Shown: positions 1 through 8,094, counted from the first letter of the stretch. The stretch: DNA of 13,447 bases from Deltaproteobacteria bacterium (GCA_026988585.1 JALSKY010000181.1:1-13447); one strand, 5' to 3'. The notes: generated by a model not told the origin, from the letters alone. Program-made: numbers and translations.

Positions 1-285
1 AACAAACCGGAAGAGAGGAGTAGCAACACCTTTTCTTATGGCAATTACCTTGATACCATCTACAACAGCATGAGAAACTGCTGTAATGAGAGGCAAGAGC
101 CAGCTCTCCCAGACACCAGAGAGTATCCAGGTCATCAGCCCAACCGTAACCATGTGTTTTAACAAAAAGGGAATTCTATGTTTGTTTCTGACATCATTGG
201 TGGTCTGCAGCAAAAAATCTGCAATTATATGGGCAGAAATCAGAATCAGGAAGAGAGAGAATGCACTGTTACAATCAAGTTCCAT
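1..285 (-). CDS. DUF3307 family membrane protein, partial (C-terminus beyond left edge)
   Basis: The minus strand is open from the window edge and gives 95 residues of a hydrophobic protein. From the ATG at 285, a first membrane segment contains SAHIIADFLLQ (H19, D23, Q27). A later segment contains SHAVVDGIK (H72, D76). This pair of His/Asp membrane motifs, at this spacing, is what I know from DUF3307 proteins. The family's function is unknown, and it often sits next to satD genes, as here. I chose the ATG at 285 because GGTGAT (290-295) lies 4 nt upstream and pairs with the 16S rRNA 3' end. An in-frame ATG at 300 gives five more residues but has no ribosome site. The gene follows the satD stop by 68 nt on the same strand, so it is probably cotranscribed. 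The rest of the protein is outside the window. Confidence 0.75.
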   Translation of the reverse strand, partial: MELDCNSAFSLFLILISAHIIADFLLQTTNDVRNKHRIPFLLKHMVTVGLMTWILSGVWESWLLPLITAVSHAVVDGIKVIAIRKGVATPLFRFV

Positions 286-353
286 TTTTATCACCAACAT
301 CAGCCACAGAGTAACCGGATACACCAGATAGGCCTGGCGTGGAAACAGGGCGC

Positions 354-1058
354 CTATTTCCGAAAAACAGCACCCCTTTTTTCCAATAACTGAAACCTTT
401 CATACAGGAACTCCAATGCCCTGGAAAGCCCGTGCCAGCCAGCCCGGGAAAGATGCTGGGCAACTGCCTGCTGACTGATGGGGCCGCCAGGCCATAGCTT
501 GCCGGCGATCTCCTCCTGGCCCTTTCCGGCAATGGCCCAGGCAACCGCACAGGCCTGCCTTGCAGTCCACCGGCTCACTAAGGAATCAGCAAGAAATATC
601 AATGCCCTGGCAGATAGAGTGAGATCTGATTCCATCCTCTTGGGAAATGAGAATACCATGTGATGCTTCCGGGACATAGTGTCAAGGGCCTGGCCTGAAA
701 GCCGGTAGGCCTCCCCGTCTCCCTGGGACACCCGCAGATCAGGCACCATCTCCACTCTTCCCAGGGCAATAGAGACCCTGGTATCCACCCTTTCCTCTTC
801 CATGCCCGCCTTGATGAAACAGCGGTAAAACAGTGGAACATGGAGCAACAGATCTATGGAAGTGACCAACATCTGCCAGCTATCGCCACGGAAGATATCC
901 ACATCCAGAGGCACACTGCCAGGGAAAAGCTCCTGAACTCTTTGGCTTCCCTGCCTCATAACCTGAAGGAGCCTCTCTCTTGCCCGGAGCGAAAGCATAG
1001 AGGAATGGATTATATCACCGGTAGCCACAATATAGAGCATGCTTTTATCTTCTTCCAT
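354..1058 (-). CDS. SatD family protein with possible C-terminal HTH
   Basis: A 234-residue soluble protein. Family features visible are an N-terminal beta strand ending in ATGDIIHSS (D15), FRGDSWQML (D59, where SatD proteins usually have GDEFQ), TRVSIALGRVE (94-103) and GEAYRLSGQALDTMSR (115-130). The tail at 180-207 (QEEIAGKL, then ISQQAVAQHLSRAGW) reads like a helix-turn-helix. SatD was named from a streptococcal acid-tolerance locus and its biochemical role is unknown. The order of motifs resembles a class III nucleotide-cyclase domain (metal Asp, GD turn, R-x-x-I-x-x-G strand, G-x-x-x-x-x-A/G helix); this is inference. The ATG at 1058 is chosen over the in-frame ATG at 1091 because AAGGGAAC (1062-1069) precedes it at proper spacing. 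The downstream partner is a DUF3307 membrane protein, and the gene is divergent from the alanine symporter. Confidence 0.75.
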   Translation of the reverse strand: MEEDKSMLYIVATGDIIHSSMLSLRARERLLQVMRQGSQRVQELFPGSVPLDVDIFRGDSWQMLVTSIDLLLHVPLFYRCFIKAGMEEERVDTRVSIALGRVEMVPDLRVSQGDGEAYRLSGQALDTMSRKHHMVFSFPKRMESDLTLSARALIFLADSLVSRWTARQACAVAWAIAGKGQEEIAGKLWPGGPISQQAVAQHLSRAGWHGLSRALEFLYERFQLLEKRGAVFRK

Positions 1059-1099
1059 AATGTTCCCTTGTTGAATCCTGTTGCCTGTCAATGGCTCAA

Positions 1100-1130
1100 A
1101 TTATAAAGCGAAGAAAACACAAGCTCACAA
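1100..1130 (-). promoter_or_regulatory. Probable satD promoter
   Basis: On the minus strand a perfect TATAAT occupies 1105-1100, about 40 nt before the satD ATG at 1058. A TTGTGA hexamer (1130-1125) could serve as the -35, but the 19-nt spacer is one or two bases longer than ideal. The -35 hexamer lies inside the first copy of a 14-bp direct repeat, so a protein bound there would meet RNA polymerase. The promoter is predicted by pattern only. Confidence 0.45.
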
Positions 1131-1168
1131 GCTTTAACAAACATAACACAAGCTTTAACACTTGTTAA
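1126..1168. repeat. Two 14-bp direct repeats at 21-bp period plus a palindrome: likely operator
   Basis: CACAAGCTTTAACA occurs perfectly at 1126-1139 and 1147-1160. The start-to-start distance is 21 bp, two helical turns, so both copies face the same side of the DNA. The first 8 bp (CACAAGCT) also occur at 1118-1125. Overlapping the end of the second copy, TTAACA-CT-TGTTAA (1155-1168) is an inverted repeat with 6-bp arms. The array lies between the divergent satD and symporter genes and covers the proposed satD -35. A regulator binding site is the simplest reading; the regulator is not identified and could be the HTH-bearing SatD protein itself. Confidence 0.6.
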
Positions 1169-1315
1169 CATGCAAAATTGGAAAATCTGTTCGAGCACCA
1201 CTTTCAAAACGGGAGAAAGCCGGTTATCTATGTTGAATCAGCATGATGGAAGAGTCCTTACAGGTTTGAGCAACTTCAGACAGCAACGCTAATTTAAAGA
1301 AGAGGGGTAAGAGAG

Positions 1316-2665
1316 ATGGATCTCAACACCATTCTGGCAGAGGCCAACAGCTTTGTATGGGGGCCATACATGCTCCTGTTCCTGGTGGGAACAGGGATAT
1401 ATCTGACATTTCGGCTCAGATTCATCCAGATTTCCAGGCTGGCATACGCACTGAAACTGGTATTCTCAAGACCTAAATCAAGTGGAAGGGGTGACATTCC
1501 GCCGATACAGGCCTTGACCACTGCCCTCTCTGCAACCATTGGCACGGGAAATATCGCAGGGGTTGCAACAGCAATATATCTCGGGGGGCCAGGGGCCATA
1601 TTCTGGATGTGGATTTGCGCACTGTTTGGTATGGCAACCAAGTATGCAGAGGCGGTTCTTGCTGTCAAATACCGGAAGGTGCTGCCAGACGGGACCATGC
1701 AGGGTGGTCCCATGCGTTACATATCGGATGGGCTTGGACTCAACTGGCTGGGATGGCTTTTTGCACTGATGGGCTCCATAGCCGCCTTTGGCATCGGCAG
1801 CATGGTACAGTCCAATTCGGTGGCGATGGTCTTAAAAGAACATTTGGGAATACCTGCCCCATTAACCGGCATTGTCCTGGCCCTGCTGACAGGCATAGTA
1901 ATAATTGGCGGCATAAGGAGAATAGGAAAGGTAACTGAAAAACTTGTTCCGATTATGGGGTTTTTCTATGTAGCCGGGGCATTGATAATCCTGGGAATGA
2001 ATCTTGAAAAAATACCTGAAGCCCTCGGGCTCATAATCACCCATGCATTTACTCCCCTATCTGCTACTGGAGGCCTTGCTGGTGCTACAGTAGCCCAAGC
2101 CATCAGGTTCGGGGTTGCCCGAGGCGTATTCTCCAATGAATCCGGGCTGGGAAGTGCACCAATTGCCCATGCCGCAGCCAAGACAGACAACCCGGTACGA
2201 CAGGGCCTCATTGCCATGACCGGGGTGTTCTTCGACACAATAATCATCTGCTCCTTAACTGCCCTGGTAATACTGACTACAGGGGTATGGACCAGTGGCC
2301 TTAACTCCAGTGCCCTCACTTATGAGGCTTTTCATACCGGTTTGGCAGGAACAGGCGGGTTCATTGTCACTGTAGGCCTGACCATTTTTGCCTATTCCAC
2401 CATGATAGGATGGGCCTATTACGGCGAAGAGTGTATCGAATATATTCTGGGCCTCAAGGCCAGAAACCCGTATAGATATCTATTCTGTTTCGCAATCGCT
2501 ATTGGTGCCTTTATGAAAGTAGATTTTGTCTGGAATTTTTCCGATACCATGAACGGCGCCATGGCCATACCAAACCTCATTGGCCTCATTGGTCTTTCTG
2601 GTATACTGGTATCGGAAACTCGAAAAAGGCTATGGTGCAAAGATCAGGCCTCAAAAAATATCTGA
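1316..2665 (+). CDS. Sodium:alanine/glycine symporter, AGCS family
   Basis: A 449-residue inner-membrane transporter expected to import alanine or glycine with Na+ (or H+). Residues 90-105 (GGPGAIFWMWICALFG) match the family signature G-G-x-[GA]2-[LIVM]-F-W-M-W exactly. The preceding helix TALSATIGTGNIAGVATAI (69-87) and the loop ARGVFSNESGLGSAPIAHA (268-286) are the other strongly conserved AGCS blocks. About ten or eleven hydrophobic helices run through the chain, and its length is normal for the family. The ATG at 1316 has AGAGGGGT (1301-1308) 7 nt upstream. It is transcribed away from satD across a shared control region. I see no convincing promoter hexamers of its own. The DUF748 gene begins 19 nt after its stop, so the two are likely cotranscribed. 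Substrate choice among alanine, glycine and related amino acids cannot be read from the sequence. Confidence 0.93.
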   Translation: MDLNTILAEANSFVWGPYMLLFLVGTGIYLTFRLRFIQISRLAYALKLVFSRPKSSGRGDIPPIQALTTALSATIGTGNIAGVATAIYLGGPGAIFWMWICALFGMATKYAEAVLAVKYRKVLPDGTMQGGPMRYISDGLGLNWLGWLFALMGSIAAFGIGSMVQSNSVAMVLKEHLGIPAPLTGIVLALLTGIVIIGGIRRIGKVTEKLVPIMGFFYVAGALIILGMNLEKIPEALGLIITHAFTPLSATGGLAGATVAQAIRFGVARGVFSNESGLGSAPIAHAAAKTDNPVRQGLIAMTGVFFDTIIICSLTALVILTTGVWTSGLNSSALTYEAFHTGLAGTGGFIVTVGLTIFAYSTMIGWAYYGEECIEYILGLKARNPYRYLFCFAIAIGAFMKVDFVWNFSDTMNGAMAIPNLIGLIGLSGILVSETRKRLWCKDQASKNI

Positions 2666-2684
2666 GATCAACAACCTGACAAAT

Positions 2685-5600
2685 ATGGAAAGCGAGGATC
2701 AGATCTTGGGTGTACTGGACAAAATCAGGCAATTGAAACTCTGGCATAAGATTGCAATCGTTACTGCCCTTTTCCTTTCACTTTACACCATCTTTGGCTT
2801 TTTCATCCTGCCCAACATCATAAAAAATCTCCTTGAAAATCAGGTTGCCCAGCAGCTTTATAGAGACATATCCGTTCAGGGCGTGAAGTTCAATCCATTC
2901 AACCTGAGATGCACGGTAGAAGGCTTCAAGGTTTATAAACAGGGAGAAAAAAAACATCTGCTGGATATCAGGGCTGTCACCATAGATCTGGAGTCCATCT
3001 CCCTGCTGAAACGTGCCTTGGTTATCCGAGAGGTGGTTTTGGAAAATCCGGATATAAGGGTAATAAGATACAAGAATGGCAGCTTCAGTTTCTCTGATGC
3101 CTTGACCAAGATGCAGGAGGTAAAAAAGGAAAAAGAGGAGAAGGAGAACAGACCGCTTTTATTCTCCATCAACAATATTCAGCTTAAGGATGGGGAGTTC
3201 CACTTCGTGGATGAACTGGAAGGCTCAAAACATGACCTGACTCGATTCAACCTGAATATCCCTTTCATATCAAACCTTAAAACGAAGATAGATATATTTG
3301 TAACACCTCGTTTCAGTGCAGTGGTGGATGGCAGTCTTTGGGAAACTGAAGCCAAGGCAAAACCATTTATCCCTACCAGACCAGGCGAGGTTAGCTTCCA
3401 ATTCACGGACCTGGAGCTGAAACGCTATTTTCCCTATGTGGATCAACTGGTTCAGGGCAAACTCAAGGATGGTTATCTCTCGGCAGACATAAAATTAGAC
3501 TTCAGGCTCTCTGAAAAAGGTGATCCTATTATCAACATCTTTGGTAATTTCAGCCTCAGAGATCTGGCCTTTCTCGATCCTAAATCCAGGAAGGTATTCT
3601 CAATCAAGGAGATCCTTGTAGAAATTGAGAGGAGTGACCTGATAGAACAATTTTTAATTATTAAAAAAATCACCGTCAACCAGCCATATCTCATGGTTCA
3701 CAGAGAAAAGGGAGGCCGCATCAATTTGGTAGGTCTGCTGGAAACCCGCAGTCCAAAAGGTAAAAAAGGGAAAGTAACCAAAAGAAAAAGACAGCAAACA
3801 GTCGATGAGAAGCCTGTTGCTTCCCGGAAAAGTGCCCGGAAAAAGCCTCATCTTTTCGTAAAGGAATTTGATCTTAACGAAGGACATATCGAGTTTCTGG
3901 ACTCTACAACCCATAGCAAACCGTTCAAGACCAGCATAAAGGGGCTGGAGTTTTCTGCGTCCAACATAGATACATCAGGAGAAAAAGATGGGAAATGGCA
4001 TATAGCCTTTGATTTCCTGGATGATGCTGATCTCGAAGCCACAGGTGTTGCGAGGTTTTCATCAGATTCATCCATTACCTCTCTGGCAGGGGTGCTTGAG
4101 ATAAATGACATAAGTATCCCCAGATTATATCCATATTATGCAAACATGCTCACAGGCAGGATCAGGAGCGGGGATTTCAGCATAGATTCCCTGTTGTTTG
4201 AGATAACATCCAAAAAGAACACCCTGTCTGCCAACATAAAGGATATAGATCTCTCTCTGGAGGACCTCAAGATTACAGAAGACTCAGGTAAACAGGTAAT
4301 GGCTGTTAAAGAGATGGGATTAAAAGGGGCAGAAGCAGATCTCGAGACAGAGACGCTCTCCACTGGCATCCTATTCCTCCGTAATGGTGAGATCGATCTC
4401 AAAATCTTGGAGGATGGCAGGATAAATCTGGCCAGACTTGTTTCTGCCTCATCTCCTTCAACAAACAGCGCATCCCAACCAACAGGTAATGAACAGCCGT
4501 CAAGCTCCACAGAAAATAAAAATAATAAGGATGATGGCTCTGAAGCGAACAGTAAGAAATGGGAACTGGAGATACCAAGTATAGATGTCAGTGGCTTAAA
4601 TTTACAGATAACCGATCTTACCGCGCCGAAAAAGGCCATGATCCATGTAACAGATATAACAGTTAATGGTTCAGGGCTGGCAACTTCCCCTGGGGTGCAT
4701 GGCGATCTTGCCGTGACAGCCAAAATAAACAAAAGGGGCAGTTTAAAAATTGATGGTAAGGGATCCCTGGTGCCGGGAACCTTTAAGGGAAAAATGGAAC
4801 TGGCCTCTATCCCCCTTGCAGGTTTCCAGTCATACATCCCGAAAGAGATCAAAATGACAGTTTCGCGGGGAGCGCTCTGGGCAACATCTGACATAGACAT
4901 CTCTCTCTCTGGTTCCACCATCAAGATTGAGACGGAATCCAATATTGATGTCAGGGGGTTCAGGGCACTGGAAAGGGGCACAGGCAAGAAGTTCCTTGCG
5001 TGGAAAGATTTCTCTGTAAAAAAGATCCATTTTTCCTATGCACCTGTAACTCTGAAGATAGACAAGGTGATACTTGACTCCCCCTATGCCTTTATGGAAA
5101 TGGACAGGAACAAACAGCTCAATCTGAACCGGATATTCCCACCTGCATCTGCAAGCCCCAAGGGTTCATCATCCCAGCAGAGAGAGAATTTAAATAAGAG
5201 AGAGGCAAAAAAACCGGATAACAAGGGTGTTAACAGGCTACGGGCAAAAACAGAACCTGAATCTATTCCAGAGCTTTTTGTCCAGGAAATATTGATGAAA
5301 CATGGGATAATAGAGTTCAGGGACCTCTCAGTCTCTCCTCACTTCTACACTACTCTCACAGATGTAACCTGTAAGATATCAGGCCTCAACTCCATCAAGG
5401 AAAGGCCTGCCACAGTGGATGTTAGTGCCAATCTTCCTGGTAGCGGGATCATAACCCTAAACGGAAAAGTAAATCCATTTTCCAAGGATATCTATGCTGA
5501 TCTCACCCTTGATCTAAGAGGATTTGGCCTCTCCAAACTCACACCTTATGCTGGCAAATATCTTGGATATACAATCAGTAAGGGGCAGGCTACAGTGAGA

Positions 5601-6461
5601 ATGGACCTGAACCTGAAACAACGCCAGGTAGAAGTAGCGGATCGAATTGTTGTGGATCAGCTCTCATTCGGACAGGATGTTAAGAGTGAAGATGCTACTG
5701 GTCTGCCTGTAAAACTGGCTGTAGCCCTGCTACAGGACAGAAATGGCCGCATCGATCTGAAAATTCCGGTAAAAGGTTCCCTGGATGATCCGCAGTTCAG
5801 CATACTGGGTACTATTTTCAATGTGATAACCAATCTGATTGCCAAGGCGGCCACCTCACCATTTTCTCTGCTTACTGCAGCCTTTGGAGCCAGTGAAGAT
5901 ATAAATATCATACCCTTTGAGCCTGGCAGCAGTAACCTCACAGAAGAGGCGATAAAAAGGTTGGATACTCTGGCAGAGATCCTGAAGGAGAGGCCTGCAT
6001 TAAATATCGAACTTATGGGAAACAGCTCCAAAGACCGGGACAGAAAGGCCCTCTTTGAGCAGGAGTTCTGGTGCCTGCTCAAAGTAGAAAAGTTCAAAAG
6101 GATGGACAGCAGGGAACGGGAAAAGGAGAGTATTGAAAATATCCAGATATCTCAAGATGAATACCCTAAATATCTGAAGGAGGCCTACAAGGCAGCTCCC
6201 TTTGACAAACCCAGAAATTTTTTGGGAATGTTGAAGTCTCAACCAGTAGAGGTGATGGAGAAGATGCTCCGGAATCATATTGAGATAACCAACAGCCATC
6301 TGAGAACTCTGGCAAACCAACGCGCCGAGCATGTTGCAAACTACCTGATAGCAGAAAAAGAGATAGGGCGTAACAGGGTGTTCATTCTGGAGCCGGGTTC
6401 ACGCAAGGCCGAGATTCCAGAAGGTATGCCCACAGAGGCTGTAATGGTCTTCATAAAATAG
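2685..6461 (+). CDS. DUF748 domain protein, AsmA-like envelope protein with four repeated modules
   Basis: A 1258-residue protein anchored by one N-terminal transmembrane helix (about 22-42) with a short cytoplasmic start, so the body should lie in the periplasm. It is rich in predicted beta strands. A motif Y-x-P-Y/S-Y followed by G/S and a charged turn recurs near residues 248, 481, 714 and 953, a period of about 235. Each module also carries a strand ending in a Gly- or Asn-containing INL/LNL turn and then a linker. The linkers are Lys/Glu-rich near 141-157, Lys/Arg-rich near 355-389, Ser/Asn-rich near 586-625 and mixed near 820-862. The segment ALLQDRNGRIDLKIPVKGS is the DUF748 hallmark. 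An OmpA-like stretch (IIPFEPGSSNL, then LAEILKERPALNIELMG, about 1072-1115) follows. AsmA-like proteins are implicated in lipid transport or outer-membrane assembly; a role here is inferred. The ATG at 2685 avoids a long overlap with the symporter, but its ribosome site is weak. An in-frame ATG at 2580 overlaps the symporter by 86 nt. Confidence 0.88.
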   Translation: MESEDQILGVLDKIRQLKLWHKIAIVTALFLSLYTIFGFFILPNIIKNLLENQVAQQLYRDISVQGVKFNPFNLRCTVEGFKVYKQGEKKHLLDIRAVTIDLESISLLKRALVIREVVLENPDIRVIRYKNGSFSFSDALTKMQEVKKEKEEKENRPLLFSINNIQLKDGEFHFVDELEGSKHDLTRFNLNIPFISNLKTKIDIFVTPRFSAVVDGSLWETEAKAKPFIPTRPGEVSFQFTDLELKRYFPYVDQLVQGKLKDGYLSADIKLDFRLSEKGDPIINIFGNFSLRDLAFLDPKSRKVFSIKEILVEIERSDLIEQFLIIKKITVNQPYLMVHREKGGRINLVGLLETRSPKGKKGKVTKRKRQQTVDEKPVASRKSARKKPHLFVKEFDLNEGHIEFLDSTTHSKPFKTSIKGLEFSASNIDTSGEKDGKWHIAFDFLDDADLEATGVARFSSDSSITSLAGVLEINDISIPRLYPYYANMLTGRIRSGDFSIDSLLFEITSKKNTLSANIKDIDLSLEDLKITEDSGKQVMAVKEMGLKGAEADLETETLSTGILFLRNGEIDLKILEDGRINLARLVSASSPSTNSASQPTGNEQPSSSTENKNNKDDGSEANSKKWELEIPSIDVSGLNLQITDLTAPKKAMIHVTDITVNGSGLATSPGVHGDLAVTAKINKRGSLKIDGKGSLVPGTFKGKMELASIPLAGFQSYIPKEIKMTVSRGALWATSDIDISLSGSTIKIETESNIDVRGFRALERGTGKKFLAWKDFSVKKIHFSYAPVTLKIDKVILDSPYAFMEMDRNKQLNLNRIFPPASASPKGSSSQQRENLNKREAKKPDNKGVNRLRAKTEPESIPELFVQEILMKHGIIEFRDLSVSPHFYTTLTDVTCKISGLNSIKERPATVDVSANLPGSGIITLNGKVNPFSKDIYADLTLDLRGFGLSKLTPYAGKYLGYTISKGQATVRMDLNLKQRQVEVADRIVVDQLSFGQDVKSEDATGLPVKLAVALLQDRNGRIDLKIPVKGSLDDPQFSILGTIFNVITNLIAKAATSPFSLLTAAFGASEDINIIPFEPGSSNLTEEAIKRLDTLAEILKERPALNIELMGNSSKDRDRKALFEQEFWCLLKVEKFKRMDSREREKESIENIQISQDEYPKYLKEAYKAAPFDKPRNFLGMLKSQPVEVMEKMLRNHIEITNSHLRTLANQRAEHVANYLIAEKEIGRNRVFILEPGSRKAEIPEGMPTEAVMVFIK

Positions 6462-6485
6462 AGTTAGTAGAGTTAGCGCCGTTAG
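6459..6485 (+). repeat. 9-bp tandem duplication with stacked TAG codons
   Basis: TAGAGTTAG is present twice head to tail (6459-6467 and 6468-6476). A third, degenerate copy, CGCCGTTAG, follows at 6477-6485. The first copy begins with the stop codon of the DUF748 gene. Because the unit is 9 nt, the frame is kept and reads TAG-AGT-TAG-TAG-AGT-TAG-CGC-CGT-TAG, five in-frame stops. Slipped-strand duplication of the gene end is the simplest origin. Confidence 0.7.
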
Positions 6486-6721
6486 TCGCAATACAGCGGA
6501 GCGATGCCCTACCTGATATAAGGGGGTTTGAAGAAAGAGGTACATCTGATTTGAGATCTGAGTAAAATTGGCAAGGGGGACTTTTTTTGAAACAATTTCC
6601 AAGAGTTCGCCCCTTTAAAGTCATAGAATAACTAAAATGTCCTGAACTATGCTCTTTATCCATTTTTCCATATTTCAGGTAGTACAATAACCCTGTCTTA
6701 GCCAAGCATTGAAAAATCACT
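6462..6721. other. 260-nt gene-free spacer between DUF748 and the menaquinone cluster
   Basis: No credible gene is visible on either strand. After the tandem repeat the spacer holds two related G-rich stretches, TAAGGGGGTTTG (6519-6530) and CAAGGGGGACTTTTTTTGA (6572-6590). The second resembles AAGGGGG-T-rich intergenic sequence I associate with dispersed repeats in such genomes. A possible -10 (TACAAT, near 6683) lacks a good -35. I found no compact GC stem followed by a T run for the upstream gene. The promoter of the menaquinone cluster presumably lies here but cannot be placed. Confidence 0.4.
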
Positions 6722-6726
6722 GTGAT
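6716..6726. repeat. 11-bp palindrome ATCACTGTGAT over the start codon
   Basis: ATCAC-T-GTGAT is a perfect inverted repeat with a one-base centre. It spans the GTG/ATG start of the aminodeoxyfutalosine deaminase gene. Short palindromes arise by chance, but its position could let a protein or an RNA fold affect initiation. There is no other evidence for a role. Confidence 0.25.
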
Positions 6727-8053
6727 GAAATCCAGACTAAATAGAACCATCAGGGCCAGGTTGCTGCTGACAGGCCCATTCTCTGATTTTCATGCTCCCC
6801 GAACCGATATTGGCAGCAGCTATGGCGGATTCAACCTCATTGAAAATGGGGCAATTCAGATAAAACATGGAAAAATTGCTGCAATTGGCAGGGCACGCCA
6901 GGTTCTACATGCAGGAGATGAGGCAGAGGATCTGGGCAACGCCGTTGTGATACCCGCGCTTGTAAACTCCCATACTCACTTGGAGCTTTCCGGGGCAATT
7001 CAACATCATGACCGAATAACCAGGGGAAGAGGGTTTGTTCCATGGGTTCGATCCATAATGAAACAGAAAGCGCTCTTCTTGAACCAGGAAGCAATGGTTT
7101 CCCACTCCATGGAAATGGCCTTGGGCGGCGTCCTGTCAGCAGGAGATCATGGCAATTCAGAACTGGCTGTAATTTTGAAGAAAAGGCTTTCACATATCCT
7201 GACCTTCCTGGCCTTTCAGGAGATCATCCATCCTGCTGCCGGCATCCCTGATTATGTCACCGCCTTCTCCAAAAGGCTGGAAGCAAAAGCTCAAGCCAAC
7301 ATTGCAGGATCCGATGAAGATCCAATCCTATCTATAGCATGCCACTCCCCGTTTCTCTGCTCCCCCCAGGTCATAGGTTTCGCCAAGGAGATGTCCAGGA
7401 AGTATGGCCTGCCCTTTTCCATTCATCTTGCGGAATCGCCTGAAGAGACAGAATTTCTTAAAAATGGCAGAGGGCCGCTCTATGAACTCATGGAGGAAAG
7501 GGGACGGATGCCTTTACCCTATTCCCTGCCTGGCAAGGGTCCTGTAGAATATCTCGACTCCCTTGGGGTTCTGGACAAAAAAACCATATGTATTCATTGT
7601 GTCCAGATAGGAAGAGAGGATATGAAAACCCTGACCGGCAGAGGATCTTGGATCTCTCTCTGTCCCAGGAGTAACCGGTTCATCGGAGTTGGAGATGCCC
7701 CGGCAGAACAGCTCTTCAATATGACTGATCGCATCTGCATAGGTACAGACAGTCTTGCCAGCAACGAAGACCTTGACCTGTTTGCAGAGATGGCTGCCCT
7801 GGCAAAGATATGCAGAAACACGAATCCTGCAAGGATTCTGCAAGCAGCAACCCTTGGCGGGGCCAGGGCATTGGGACTTGTAAAAACAAAAGGTAGTCTA
7901 AAAATAGGCATGGATGCTGATCTTGTGGTGGTACCAACAGACAGACTTACAAGACTGGACGAACTCATGGAATTTCTGGTAAAAGAGTGCCACCAAATCA
8001 GACACAGATTCAAGGTAATGCGCAACGGATCCTGGATAACTGCCCCCGATTAG
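6725..8053 (+). CDS. Aminodeoxyfutalosine deaminase, amidohydrolase family
   Basis: A 442-residue cytosolic metal-dependent deaminase of the COG0402 amidohydrolase group. Visible active-site elements are VNSHTHLELSG (H83, H85), ACHSPF (H207), SIHLAES (H234, E237), CIHCVQ (H291) and IGTDSLASN (D342). This is the Zn/Fe ligand and catalytic set of MTA/SAH and guanine-type deaminases. Direct adjacency to mqnA points to deamination of 6-amino-6-deoxyfutalosine to futalosine in the menaquinone pathway. Without that context, methylthioadenosine or S-adenosylhomocysteine deaminase would be equally likely from motifs alone. The start is uncertain: GTG at 6722 and ATG at 6725 are adjacent and neither has a clear Shine-Dalgarno sequence. 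Length is normal. It is the first gene of the plus-strand menaquinone cluster. Confidence 0.83.
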   Translation: MKSRLNRTIRARLLLTGPFSDFHAPRTDIGSSYGGFNLIENGAIQIKHGKIAAIGRARQVLHAGDEAEDLGNAVVIPALVNSHTHLELSGAIQHHDRITRGRGFVPWVRSIMKQKALFLNQEAMVSHSMEMALGGVLSAGDHGNSELAVILKKRLSHILTFLAFQEIIHPAAGIPDYVTAFSKRLEAKAQANIAGSDEDPILSIACHSPFLCSPQVIGFAKEMSRKYGLPFSIHLAESPEETEFLKNGRGPLYELMEERGRMPLPYSLPGKGPVEYLDSLGVLDKKTICIHCVQIGREDMKTLTGRGSWISLCPRSNRFIGVGDAPAEQLFNMTDRICIGTDSLASNEDLDLFAEMAALAKICRNTNPARILQAATLGGARALGLVKTKGSLKIGMDADLVVVPTDRLTRLDELMEFLVKECHQIRHRFKVMRNGSWITAPD

Positions 8054-8094
8054 TTTGGGGCCACCCTGGAACCATGCCCAGGAATTCAATTGAT

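Noticed and set aside
86..393. Two overlapping plus-strand frames at the left edge
   Set aside because: They run antisense to the DUF3307 reading frame, which has coherent membrane segments and conserved motifs.
1294..1713. A 139-codon minus-strand frame opposite the symporter start
   Set aside because: It is antisense to the AGCS signature region; its composition mirrors the membrane-helix codons of the real gene.
2580..2684. N-terminal extension of the DUF748 protein to an ATG inside the symporter gene
   Set aside because: It would overlap the symporter by 86 nt and add 35 residues before an already complete N-terminal anchor. The ATG at 2685 gives a natural start.
4136..4987. A 283-codon open frame on the minus strand inside the DUF748 gene
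   Set aside because: Its translation is Ser/Pro/Leu-rich without domain-like pattern, and it lies wholly antisense to a long gene with clear repeated motifs.
6572..6617. Possible terminator formed by AAGGGG and CCCCTT
   Set aside because: The arms are only six or seven bases with a loop of over 30 nt and no T run after the stem.
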